A stretch of DNA of 64,000 nt from Mariniblastus sp. (GTDB lineage Bacteria > Planctomycetota > Planctomycetia > Pirellulales > Pirellulaceae): assembly GCA_022447605.1 (NCBI GenBank), contig JAKVBG010000001.1, positions 1 through 64,000 on the forward strand. Direction: 5' to 3'. Within the stretch, counting starts at the first letter, position 1. The number at the start of each line of letters is the position of its first letter. Position numbers and translations under genes: made by a program. The notes under the pieces are model-generated. The model saw nothing but the letters and a program-made list of their open reading frames with translations, did no database searches and was not told where the DNA came from. This document shows, piece after piece, positions 26,594 to 35,430 of the stretch.

Positions 26594-27310
26594 CTATCTT
26601 AGACAAGATAAGTATTCGCGAATTGAATCGGTAAGTTTTCCGGGCTGCTCGCGGTGAACGACGTGTCCACATTCGGTAAAGATCTTAACTCGCGATAGCG
26701 GGGACTGGCTTCTTTTGATACAGCGAACCGCAATTTTGGCGTACTTTTCATCGGCTTCTCCGGCAACCGCCAAAACGGGAATGTTTAGATTTTCTATTTC
26801 TGGCCAATAATTCGGTTGCTTTGCGATTGAATTGACGCGCATTACTTTTGGCCAAGCCTCGGAGCAGTAGGTTGATTTTCGAATGATCTCATCCGATCGT
26901 ACGGCAATTGGTGTATGAGAGAATACGTCTTGTTCGTACCAGTCCCGCAAAAAGGAAGCCTTGCTCTCCGATTCAATTCTTTGCGCCCATTTCTGATCCG
27001 CTTGCCATCGTTGTTTGCGATGAGAATCAGATTCCAGGCCGGGATTACCCGAGATAAGAACCAGTCCGATTGATTGGCTGTTTGCCAACAAGGATGTTCC
27101 CAGGGCAAGTCGAGCACCCATGGAGTACCCGATCAGGACTGAATTTTGCGGAACCGCATCAGCCAAAATATGGATGTTGTCTTGCCAACTGTCTGCCGTT
27201 GGAATTTCCAAACCAATCGAATCATAACCGGAGAGTTCGCTCCGCAATTTGTCAAAGTCACAAGCGAGCCCCATGAATCCGGGCATGAAAATTAGAGTTG
27301 GACGCTGCAC
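26594..27310 (-). CDS. menH: SHCHC synthase (MenH), alpha/beta hydrolase
   Basis: 238 residues. It eliminates pyruvate from SEPHCHC to give SHCHC. The start is a GTG at 27310, inside the end of menD (19-base overlap), preferred because the first core strand RPTLIFMPGFMG directly follows; the next ATG (27286) would cut it. The nucleophile elbow is GYSMGAR with Ser63; NIPVLAVAGEADEKY holds the acid Asp region and FTECGHVVHREQP the catalytic His. 'GFMG' matches the oxyanion strand of MenH. Family-level identification as MenH rather than another hydrolase rests on the position between menD and menB. Confidence 0.88.
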   Translation of the reverse strand: MQRPTLIFMPGFMGLACDFDKLRSELSGYDSIGLEIPTADSWQDNIHILADAVPQNSVLIGYSMGARLALGTSLLANSQSIGLVLISGNPGLESDSHRKQRWQADQKWAQRIESESKASFLRDWYEQDVFSHTPIAVRSDEIIRKSTYCSEAWPKVMRVNSIAKQPNYWPEIENLNIPVLAVAGEADEKYAKIAVRCIKRSQSPLSRVKIFTECGHVVHREQPGKLTDSIREYLSCLR

Positions 27311-29043
27311 TTGGAAATCTCTTCTCTGATTTTTTGTCGGACTTCGAGATTCTGTTGACGATGGGTCACTAATTCAAGCATGACAGACTGATTGCTTGAG
27401 AGTGCTTCGGCGTAATTTTTTGAAAGGTCATCCATTGTTTCGATGCAGCGGTAATCGATACCAAACATTTCGGCCGCGCTGTTGAATTGATATGTGTGGG
27501 GTGTTGCGAAATATTCTTCGAAATGGGCAGACTCCCGCACCGGCAATAAATCGAAGATATGTCCGCCTCGATTATTGACAACCAAAATGATCATGGGCCA
27601 ATCGGACTTCGCTGCCAGGGATAGAGAATTAAGGTCGTGCAATGCTGAAAGATCTCCGAGCAGAACAGTTGTCGGCTGTCTGAGGCCGGCACAGTAGCCG
27701 GCGGCTGTCGCTATCAGTCCGTCAATGCCACTGGCGCCGCGGTTAGCCATAACCGAGCGAGGATCATTTGAAGTTCGGGCGCTGAACCAGTCCATGTCTC
27801 TGATGACCATGCTGTTTCCAATGAATAGTCCGTTGGATTTAGGACAGTTCTTACTCAAGAAATAGGCAATGGCCGGTTCGCTAAAACGTGTCGCCTGGTC
27901 CAAGTGGTGCTTGAGAATTTCGTCTCGGTTGTTGGCCGCTTTTTGCCATTTGCATGAAAATTCAGCTGTTGTTGATGGCCCAGAGATCTTGTCTGTCAGA
28001 TCTGAAAGAGGACTCACAAAACGTCGCAGATCAAGATGCTCTGGGTTAACCACCAAATCTTGTGGTGTGATATGGAAGTACTGCGTGTTTGAATCTCGCA
28101 GGCTGCTCGTCCATGGGTGCCACGATTTGGAGACGATTCGTCCTCCCAGATGCAAAATGGTGTCGGGAGCCGGAAGTGAAAATTCGGTCGGCAATTCGAA
28201 GGATGATTGGGTGAGGCCACTGGTGATGTCCGCAAGCAGAGGAGCTTGTAATTTTTGTGCCAGCTGCTGAGCTTCTTCGGCTTCTTCCGGATTGCATCGC
28301 CCCAAAGCGATGACCGTGTTGCCAGTCAATTCAATGCAAGTCTCATTTTTCGATTCGTCTCCGGGTGCGATGTCGAGCTGGCTTGCATCCGCAGCAGAAT
28401 GCTTTATGTGATCGTCGTGATCGATCGAAAACGGTTCGCGAAACATCCAGTTGAAATGAACAGGCCCTTTCCCAGCTGCCTCGAGTCCGGTCGTTAATTC
28501 TGTTAAAAGATACTGCAAGCCGTGCGGATCATCTTCGGTTTGTTGATCTTCTGGAACGGGCATGTGGCGGAATAGCTCGGGATATTCACCAAAGATGTTT
28601 TGCTGTTGAATTGTTTGGTTTGCTCCAACACCAAGCAGCTCCGGTGGGCGATCCGCCGTATATAACAGCAGCGGAGTTTTTTCCATTGCCGCTTCGATGA
28701 CGGCCGGGTACGCATTGGCAACGGCAGTCCCCGAGGTGCAGACAAAAACACCGGGCCGCCCGGTCGCTTTGCCAAATCCCAGGGCAGCAAAGGCGAGCCC
28801 TCGCTCGTCATAATGTCGGATGACGTGGGCGTCCGCATGTCTTGCGATGGCGAGCGTCAGTGGAGTGCATCGCGAACCTGGGGCAACGAAAAAATGATCG
28901 ATGCCATTTTGAATGCAACATTCAGTTATGAAATTGGCCCAGATTTCGTCAATCACTTTGCCGACTTTACCTTGATCGTGCTTTAGGATTTCAGTCCCGA
29001 TGTTTCCTGGAATCCCAACATAGCAGGACCTTCGCGACCGCAC
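27292..29043 (-). CDS. menD: SEPHCHC synthase (MenD), thiamine-diphosphate enzyme
   Basis: MenD is a ThDP- and Mg-dependent enzyme joining isochorismate and 2-oxoglutarate. Diagnostic motifs: APGSRCTPLTLAIA (MenD's PGSR.TPL), HYDERGLAFAALGFGKATGR with the ThDP-activating Glu, CTSGTAVANAYPAVIEA, LTADRPPELLGVGANQTIQQ, NSMVIRDMDWF and NRGASGIDGLIATAAGY...LGDLSALHDLNSL, which binds ThDP. The frame reaches a GTG at 29043 (583 aa), but the N-terminal 29 residues have no counterpart in MenD; an in-frame GTG at 28956 fits the family better. The stop overlaps the menH start by 19 bases. Confidence 0.93.
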   Translation of the reverse strand: MRSRRSCYVGIPGNIGTEILKHDQGKVGKVIDEIWANFITECCIQNGIDHFFVAPGSRCTPLTLAIARHADAHVIRHYDERGLAFAALGFGKATGRPGVFVCTSGTAVANAYPAVIEAAMEKTPLLLYTADRPPELLGVGANQTIQQQNIFGEYPELFRHMPVPEDQQTEDDPHGLQYLLTELTTGLEAAGKGPVHFNWMFREPFSIDHDDHIKHSAADASQLDIAPGDESKNETCIELTGNTVIALGRCNPEEAEEAQQLAQKLQAPLLADITSGLTQSSFELPTEFSLPAPDTILHLGGRIVSKSWHPWTSSLRDSNTQYFHITPQDLVVNPEHLDLRRFVSPLSDLTDKISGPSTTAEFSCKWQKAANNRDEILKHHLDQATRFSEPAIAYFLSKNCPKSNGLFIGNSMVIRDMDWFSARTSNDPRSVMANRGASGIDGLIATAAGYCAGLRQPTTVLLGDLSALHDLNSLSLAAKSDWPMIILVVNNRGGHIFDLLPVRESAHFEEYFATPHTYQFNSAAEMFGIDYRCIETMDDLSKNYAEALSSNQSVMLELVTHRQQNLEVRQKIREEISKCSVQL

Positions 29044-29066
29044 ATCACTCTAAGTCTACTTGAGGA

Positions 29067-30422
29067 CTATGATTGTCCAAGCACGTTGATAAAGTCCTGA
29101 ATCTTGTTGTCCACTTCTTGCCATTCCTGAGCCGGTTCAGAGCCTCGCACGATTCCGGCTCCAGAAAAGAGACTCATTTCGTCATTGTTTACCAGCCCAG
29201 AACGAATCGCTACGGCGAAATGAATACTGTCGCTGCCGATCCAGCCGAGCGGGCCAGCGTACCAGCCACGGCTAAATGGCTCGAGACGGGCAATTTCAGG
29301 TAACGCATTGTCTGTTGGGTAACCGCCCACGGCAGGTGTGGGGTGCAGTCGTTTGAGAAGCATCCCATCATCGACATCTGGTTTTAATGTGCCTTCCACA
29401 TTCGATTTGAGATGCTGTTTCTGTGCCAAGCGCAGGATCGATGCCTGAGAATCAACGCTTAAATGATCGACAAATTTATGCAGTTTCTGCCGAATGCTTT
29501 TTCGCACGATGTCGTGTTCTCGCTGATCTTTGTCGCTTGTCAACAATTCGATAGCAAGTTTTTCGTCTGCCGATGGGTTCTCGCCTCTCATTCGTGTTCC
29601 CGCGATAACTTCACTTTCGAGGCGAACTCCCTGACGGTAAAAAAGCCGTTCTGGCGTGGCACCCACAAAGGCGCTACCCTTTTCAAAATTGAAACAGAAA
29701 ACGTAGCAATCATGCGTAGCCGTTTGAAGTGCGGAGGCTAAGTGGATCGGGTTGAGAGCGTCTTCGAATTTGAGAACGGTCTTTCGAGAAAGAACAATCT
29801 TTTCCAATACTTCACTTCGAATGAGTGAAAGGGCTTCGTCAATTCGAGATTGCCACCCATCAAACGCAGGTGCGTAACTTGTCGATTTGACGGCAGGGAA
29901 ATCTGAATCAAAGGGAATAGGCTGAAATGACATTTGTTGCACATCGAGTTTCGCCTGCTCGATATCGGCCGCACTGGTAACGGTTAATGTCAGTGTGTCT
30001 TTTGACAAAATGATTCGAGGCAGAATAAATCTTCCGGCACCGAATCCATCCCAGTTGGCTGCAGAGGCATTAAAGGAAAACCCGCCGTAGAACTTGAGAT
30101 GCGGCTTGTCTTTCAAGATGGCACGGCACTGTGCAACGGAACATGAGAAGTCACTTTCATTTTTCAGATGGATGTCGACTGCAATGCCGAGCCCAACGGT
30201 CGCGCTGGAAGAATTGCGATCAACCCAGGCGACTTTTGCCAATGGTTGGTTAGCATTAAGCAATTCCCACACGCACAAGTCGGGATTTGGAACGCTAACT
30301 GAAACCGGGAAATCAGCATCGGTCGATGTCGCGACTAGCGATTCAAGTTTCTCCAGAATCGTAGAGACGAGGCCCGACCCTTGATCTGAGCGGACATCAA
30401 ATTTCATATCGTTCTTATTCAT
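29067..30422 (-). CDS. menF: Isochorismate synthase (MenF)
   Basis: 451 residues of the chorismate-utilising family. It converts chorismate to isochorismate, the entry step of the classical pathway. The C-terminal catalytic domain shows VLEKIVLSRKTVLKF (the conserved 'KVVLSR'), GSAFVGATPERLF, SEVIAGTRMRGENPSADEK, EHDIVRKSIRQKL, VEGTLKPDVDDGMLLKRLHPTPAVGGYP and GWYAGPLGWIGSDSIHFAVAIRS, all typical of MenF/EntC. The first 200 residues are the usual poorly conserved lid. M1 and M6 both could start. It is the first gene of the operon, with menD beginning 24 bases after its stop. Confidence 0.93.
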   Translation of the reverse strand: MNKNDMKFDVRSDQGSGLVSTILEKLESLVATSTDADFPVSVSVPNPDLCVWELLNANQPLAKVAWVDRNSSSATVGLGIAVDIHLKNESDFSCSVAQCRAILKDKPHLKFYGGFSFNASAANWDGFGAGRFILPRIILSKDTLTLTVTSAADIEQAKLDVQQMSFQPIPFDSDFPAVKSTSYAPAFDGWQSRIDEALSLIRSEVLEKIVLSRKTVLKFEDALNPIHLASALQTATHDCYVFCFNFEKGSAFVGATPERLFYRQGVRLESEVIAGTRMRGENPSADEKLAIELLTSDKDQREHDIVRKSIRQKLHKFVDHLSVDSQASILRLAQKQHLKSNVEGTLKPDVDDGMLLKRLHPTPAVGGYPTDNALPEIARLEPFSRGWYAGPLGWIGSDSIHFAVAIRSGLVNNDEMSLFSGAGIVRGSEPAQEWQEVDNKIQDFINVLGQS

Positions 30423-30872
30423 TTGACGTCAAAATCTGGATTCGATTTTGTAGATTTAAAGTCAGGAACTTAACGCCACAAAAAGGGATTGGCAACATTA
30501 AAAGAGGGCTCACACGAGATCTTATCCATTTTCCCTTTGATTTTCGGACCCTCCAAGCTGACCGAACTTAAAGTCTCCTGATAACAGATGAAAACGCTGG
30601 AACACCGCTTTCATCGGTGCCTATGCTTGCCCCGTCTATCGTTTATACACAGCATATTCATCAGCCAAACGGAGAGACTGAGATCCGTGATTTGGAATCT
30701 TTTTGGTGAGCGAAGTCTTCCCCCTTTTGATTTTCAGCGCGCGTACGTCCGACGTGTTGTGCTTCGGCATATTTACGGTCGTCACCACTGACCTTCATCG
30801 AGCAAAACGCTGGACCGCTCCCAACGGGGCGGCCAATTTTTCGCTTAAAAAGAGAGGCACTTAACCGAGAGG
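30423..30872. promoter_or_regulatory. Upstream region of the men operon
   Basis: 450 bases without a supported gene. A possible minus-strand promoter is TTGCCA (30490-30495) with TAAGTT (30467-30472) 17 bases away, about 45 bases upstream of the menF start; the -10 is a poor match. The 67-residue frame at 30588-30791 resembles nothing, in particular not the missing C-terminal half of MqnA. The right boundary of the AT-rich men segment lies somewhere in this interval. Confidence 0.35.
30815..30841 (+). terminator. Intrinsic-terminator-like hairpin, plus-strand orientation
   Basis: CCGCTCC (30815-30821) pairs with GGGGCGG (30826-30832, one G-T pair) around a 4-base loop, followed within five bases by T5 on the plus strand. 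No intact plus-strand gene ends here; it may be left over from the gene that occupied the site before the men operon, or serve as the end of the minus-strand FHA gene. Confidence 0.55.
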
Positions 30873-32096
30873 TTAAAAGCCTGGATCCAGGTTGTTGAAT
30901 TTGCCAATTTTCAACAGTTCCTTGAGCAGCTCGGCGGGGGTGGCAAACCGGTCTTCCGGCTCCTTGGCCAGCAGTTTCATGACAACATCCTGGAACAGAT
31001 CATCGACGGCCAGCTGGAATGACTTGGGAGACTTGGGGAGCTCGGTCCGCACATTGGCGACCAGCTCGGTTAAACCATCACCACTGATGGGCGGCGTGCC
31101 GGTCAACAGGGCATAACAGGTTGCGCCCAATCCATACATATCCGAACGCGTATCGACCGTCGCATCGGAACGTGTCCGCTCGGGTGCCAGGTACGGGATA
31201 TCACCGATGATCTGCCCGGGCTGGGTCACCTGTTGTGCCAGAGTTCCCTCGAGCGCCTTGGCCAGCATCAAGTCTCCCAACAGGCAAGCTTCGTCGCTCT
31301 TGCGACGGATAATGTTCATGGGTGTCACATTTCGATGGATGATCTTGCAATCATAGGCATCGTTCAGCGCCTGCCCGATATCTACCGCTACGCGCCACAC
31401 TTTTCGCCAATCCAGCATACCCTCGATACCGATTCTCTCAATTTCCTCGGCCAGGTTTTCGCCCTCGATAAGCTCCATCGCGGCCCAACAGAAATCCCCC
31501 GTCTTGCCGGCGTTGTAGAGACGGATAATCCGCTCAGAGCGGACCGGAAGCATCGTCTTCATGGCGCGGACAAACCGCTGACGTTGTTCATCGTTCGAAG
31601 TATAGGATGGGGAGAGGACCTTGATCGCCGCCTGGCGACCCTTTTCCGTATCGGAACCCCGAAACACCATGCCGGAATTCCCGGAACCAATAATCTCCTC
31701 CAGCATGTAGGGCCCCATCTGGGAACCGACCAACTGAGGTAGCGAATGACTCGAAGCGGGAATCTCGGGCAATCCCTGGATCACCTCGGTAATCGCCTCT
31801 TCGTGCGGATCGGCGACGCGGAGTTCTGTGTCCCCAATCCTCACCAGGCAACCTTTCTGGATATTCAACTCTTCGACCGCCTGGCCGTCGACAAATGTGC
31901 CACTGCTACTCCCTTTGTCGACCAGGGTGATCTGGTCTGGCTGAACGCGCACCTCACAATGGACCCGCGAAACAGAGGGGTCATTAATCCGGGTATCACT
32001 CTGTTCGCCACGACCAATGACAAGTGCCTGGTTTTCATCAATGTCAAAGAATCGCCCCTTGGCAGGGCCCGAGACAACATTCAACCTGACTTTCAT
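30873..32096 (-). CDS. FHA-domain protein fused to a probable pseudokinase
   Basis: 407 residues. Residues 1-95 form a forkhead-associated domain (ALVIGRGEQSDTRINDPSVSRVHC with the phospho-Thr-binding R, S and H, then DKGSSSGTFVDG). From about residue 127 there is a Ser/Thr kinase fold: EEIIGSGNSGMVFRG loop, AAIKVL with Lys159, but the catalytic loop is HRNVTPMNII (Asn256 where catalytic Asp stands in HRD), and DFG is Asp275-Leu-Met. The helix-C Glu also seems absent (FVRAMKTM). C-lobe features (YLAPERTRSD, SDMYGLGATCYALLTGTPP) remain. So it probably binds but does not phosphorylate. It faces the intact kinase at 32464 across a divergent promoter region, suggesting a signalling pair. Confidence 0.85.
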   Translation of the reverse strand: MKVRLNVVSGPAKGRFFDIDENQALVIGRGEQSDTRINDPSVSRVHCEVRVQPDQITLVDKGSSSGTFVDGQAVEELNIQKGCLVRIGDTELRVADPHEEAITEVIQGLPEIPASSHSLPQLVGSQMGPYMLEEIIGSGNSGMVFRGSDTEKGRQAAIKVLSPSYTSNDEQRQRFVRAMKTMLPVRSERIIRLYNAGKTGDFCWAAMELIEGENLAEEIERIGIEGMLDWRKVWRVAVDIGQALNDAYDCKIIHRNVTPMNIIRRKSDEACLLGDLMLAKALEGTLAQQVTQPGQIIGDIPYLAPERTRSDATVDTRSDMYGLGATCYALLTGTPPISGDGLTELVANVRTELPKSPKSFQLAVDDLFQDVVMKLLAKEPEDRFATPAELLKELLKIGKFNNLDPGF

Positions 32097-32463
32097 GAAT
32101 TATCCTCTGTTGCGGTTCCGCTGATTGAACAACTGGTTTGATTGAACCTGCGTGACAATCATGATAAGCCTCTGGCGTGGCAATGGTAACCGCCGGTTTC
32201 GGATTTCCCTCCAGAATATGGAGTGAAATCAGGGGAGCAATCCGCCACCGGGTGAATGAAAATAGAAAGTCGTTGTTTTCTTCCATTTCACCCCTTCGGA
32301 AATACACGTTGCCCCGCGTGACGGTGTGAGCTTTACCGGCAACTTGTTCTTCGACCTGCATCGACCATGAATCAGCCAAGCGTTAGAATGGATATCTCGG
32401 CCAAACCAACCGGGTGGTTGCCGGAAAGGTGCGTGACCGTTTGAACCGGTATGAGCTCGTACG
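32097..32463. promoter_or_regulatory. Divergent promoter region between two kinase-family genes
   Basis: 367 bases between the outward-reading FHA-pseudokinase and Ser/Thr kinase genes. No gene is supported on either strand. I could not identify convincing -35/-10 pairs. Confidence 0.4.
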
Positions 32464-35280
32464 ATGAAGATCCGTTGTGAACATTGTGATCTCGACTTAC
32501 AGTACGAATCCGTTGCGCCACGATTTTGCCAGAATTGCGGCCGACCGTTAAACACCATGGCCCAACTGCCGGGCCCCCTCAACAATCCACTCGAAATGCC
32601 GACGTATGTGGAGACGGTGGCTGCAATCGCCCCGCTCGATCCAGAGGATTTCGACAATCACCCCGACATCGGATCCCGGATCGACGAGTACCGCCTTGAC
32701 CGACCGATTGGTTCTGGTGGAATGGGGGTAGTCTGGAAAGCGACCGAGGAAGGAACAGGTCGAGTCGTTGCCTTGAAACGCCTGAACCACCAGATGCTTT
32801 CGGATGAAGCTTCTGTCAAAAGGTTCCTTCGCGAAGCCAAGCTGGCAGCTCAAATCTCCCATCCCCGAGTGACGTTCATCTACGGTGCCGGCGAAGTCAA
32901 TGGGCAACCCTACATCGTGATGGAGTTGATGCCAGGCGACACTCTGGCTGACCTGGTGGATGAAAAGGGGCCCCTGGCAGTCCGACAATCAGTGGACAAC
33001 ACCCTCAATGTCATTGACGGATTGGTGGCCGCCCACCGTATGGGCGTCGTGCACCGAGACGTCAAACCCTCCAATTGTTTCCTGGATGCCGACCAGACGG
33101 TCAAGATCGGCGATTTCGGTTTGTCCAAGTCACTGGGAAGTGGTGATGCCAATCTGACCCAGACGGGGACTTTCATGGGCACGCCCAGCTATTCAGCACC
33201 GGAACAGGTGCGCGGTGAAGAAGTCGATGCCAGGACCGACATTTACGCTATTGGGGCAACGCTCTATTGCCTGCTGACGGGGCAATCACCTTTTGTCGGC
33301 GACGCGATGAGTGTGACCGCGCAAATCGTCTCCGATACGCCGCCCCCTCCACGACAGCTCAGGCCCGAAATCCCTCACGACCTGGATGAGACCATCATGC
33401 GCTGCCTGGAAAAAGACCCTGCCAGGCGGTTCGACAACCTGGAGCAGTTGAAAACGGCCTTGATCCCCTTTGCCTCACACGGGACTTCGTTGGCCAACTT
33501 CGGTCGGCGCCTGGCAGCTTTCATGACGGATTACCTGGTAGTCATTCTCGTCCCGTTGCTCCTGTTTGGCCTGGTGGGAGCGTACATTGTGTCCCAGCAG
33601 GAAATTGGCAACCCGTCTTTTACGGCCACCACCTTGCCCCGTTTTCTGGCCCTGTTTGCCGTGGTCAAGTGGTTGATGCTGGTCCTCTATTTCGCCATCT
33701 TGGAAGGTCGAACCGGTCGGACCATCGGGAAACGGCTGATGGGATTGACCGTGGTGAATGGCCAAGGTCAGCGCCCTGGACTCTGGCGCGCCCTGTTGCG
33801 ATCGTTTGCCGTTCCCGGATGTTTCGGGATCACGTTGGCCTGGCTGCTCTACGACGCACTGGCGACCCCGATCAGTGTCAACCTGGCAGACTGGCTCGTC
33901 AGTGAAGGGCAATTGCTGCTCGTCTTTCTGATCCCGACCACGATCTGTGTTTCCACAATGCGCGACGGCAACCACCTGCGGGGGCTTCACGGTTTCCTGA
34001 GTGGTACCCGGGTCGTTCGAATCTCCGAAAACCCGCATGCCAGGATTTACATACCGGTCGTACAACCACAAGCCAACACGATCGAAATGCAGGAATTTGG
34101 ACCTTACCGCACGCATGACCTGCTCGAAAAATCGGAAGGCCTGTCGATCTTCCTGGGACACGATGAACCGCTGGACCGTTACGTTTGGATCATCACCGGT
34201 CCGAACAACCAGATACCCAAACCGAGCCGACTCCGACTGGCGCGGTCCACCCGGCCACGATGGCTGGCCGGGGGAGAAAAGGAGGGACAACGCTGGGATG
34301 CCTACGAAGCGGTCCGAGGCGCCCCGATCCAGATTCTGACCGGAGCCAAGTACCGCCTTGGCTGGCAACAGTACCGGGACGTTCTGTGGGAGCTGGCGCA
34401 CGAACTGCGCAGCGCCATCGAAGATGGCACGTTACCCGACGAGTTGTCTCTCGCCCAGATTTGGCTGGACGATGGATGCCATACCAAGTTAATCGATCGC
34501 CCGCTGGTCAGTATCGTGATCGACGATAATGAGTACGCCCACAACACGTCACAACAATCCAAGGATGACAGTTTTCGGGCCGTCAGCCTGCTGCAGGAAC
34601 TGGCGGACCTGTTGATGCGAACCAAAGTGTTCCCGATTTCAGCTCAACAATTCCTGATTCAACTATGTTCCAGCCTGAGAGACGAAGACACGTTGGACTG
34701 GGCAATCAAAGAACTGGAAAACCTGGGGAAAAAAATGGGGGATATTGGCTGGGACAGCCGGATAGGAGTCCTGGCAGTCACGGTCGGCTTTGAGGGACTG
34801 CTCTACGCCATGCTGACGCTGGCCATCTTCATGATCGTCCTGTTCTGGCTCCCGATCTCGATATCCTGGAGTTTTGCAGCCGCGTTATTTGCCAGTATGC
34901 TCCTACCCTTTGCCTTGAATTTCTGGTTGCTTGGGCCCGTTTTCCGATTCATGGATATCGATATTTGCACCCGCCAAGGGAGGCGGGCCAGCCGGCTCTT
35001 ATCGGCAACCCGCAATTCCTTGGCATGGCTTCCGCTCATTCTCGCCTGTGGCTGTTTCGTAGCGATTTCGGGCGCCCTGATTGCCGATGTCCGCGAAATC
35101 CAACCCGCCGAAGGGACCTTTGCCAATGAATTACTGGAGAACCGGGTGATGTTCTACGGCCTGTGCAGCACCTTGATGGTCGCCCTGGCGACCGGAATCG
35201 GCGGGGCCATCTACTCCGTTTTGAAGCCGAGCCGGGGAATCCAGGACTGGATTTTCAAGACCCTGCTACTACCCCACTGA
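32464..35280 (+). CDS. Membrane Ser/Thr protein kinase with zinc ribbon and RDD domains
   Basis: 938 residues. A zinc ribbon at the start (CEHC...CQNC: Cys5, Cys8, Cys22, Cys25). Kinase domain about residues 74-340: glycine loop IGSGGMGVVWKA, Lys105 (VVALKRL), catalytic loop VVHRDVKPSN with Asp199, DFG with Asp217 and APEQVRGEEVDARTDIYAIG; all catalytic residues are present. Then an RDD membrane domain (RRLAAFMTDYLVVILVPLLL; GRTIGKRLMGLTVVNGQG), then a soluble degenerate kinase-like segment (about residues 545-760) lacking catalytic motifs, and a second set of four membrane segments (ISWSFAAALFASMLLPFALN). The zinc ribbon plus kinase plus RDD layout is a planctomycete-type architecture. It probably senses an envelope signal; targets unknown. 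Confidence 0.88.
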   Translation: MKIRCEHCDLDLQYESVAPRFCQNCGRPLNTMAQLPGPLNNPLEMPTYVETVAAIAPLDPEDFDNHPDIGSRIDEYRLDRPIGSGGMGVVWKATEEGTGRVVALKRLNHQMLSDEASVKRFLREAKLAAQISHPRVTFIYGAGEVNGQPYIVMELMPGDTLADLVDEKGPLAVRQSVDNTLNVIDGLVAAHRMGVVHRDVKPSNCFLDADQTVKIGDFGLSKSLGSGDANLTQTGTFMGTPSYSAPEQVRGEEVDARTDIYAIGATLYCLLTGQSPFVGDAMSVTAQIVSDTPPPPRQLRPEIPHDLDETIMRCLEKDPARRFDNLEQLKTALIPFASHGTSLANFGRRLAAFMTDYLVVILVPLLLFGLVGAYIVSQQEIGNPSFTATTLPRFLALFAVVKWLMLVLYFAILEGRTGRTIGKRLMGLTVVNGQGQRPGLWRALLRSFAVPGCFGITLAWLLYDALATPISVNLADWLVSEGQLLLVFLIPTTICVSTMRDGNHLRGLHGFLSGTRVVRISENPHARIYIPVVQPQANTIEMQEFGPYRTHDLLEKSEGLSIFLGHDEPLDRYVWIITGPNNQIPKPSRLRLARSTRPRWLAGGEKEGQRWDAYEAVRGAPIQILTGAKYRLGWQQYRDVLWELAHELRSAIEDGTLPDELSLAQIWLDDGCHTKLIDRPLVSIVIDDNEYAHNTSQQSKDDSFRAVSLLQELADLLMRTKVFPISAQQFLIQLCSSLRDEDTLDWAIKELENLGKKMGDIGWDSRIGVLAVTVGFEGLLYAMLTLAIFMIVLFWLPISISWSFAAALFASMLLPFALNFWLLGPVFRFMDIDICTRQGRRASRLLSATRNSLAWLPLILACGCFVAISGALIADVREIQPAEGTFANELLENRVMFYGLCSTLMVALATGIGGAIYSVLKPSRGIQDWIFKTLLLPH

Positions 35281-35430
35281 GCGACCACCTGATGGGGCAG
35301 GTTGAGGGAAAAGGCAACCCGCAGGACCAAACCCCGAGGCGAAAAGAATTCGTTTCTGGCGGTTCATCCCCGAAGTGCAACCGTACCGTCAACGGCACCG
35401 AGTTGGCCCAACCCCAGGGCCGAACTCCGC

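Noticed and set aside
30588-30791. 67-codon plus-strand frame considered as the missing C-terminal half of mqnA
   Set aside because: Its translation has no MqnA C-terminal features; regarded as non-coding.
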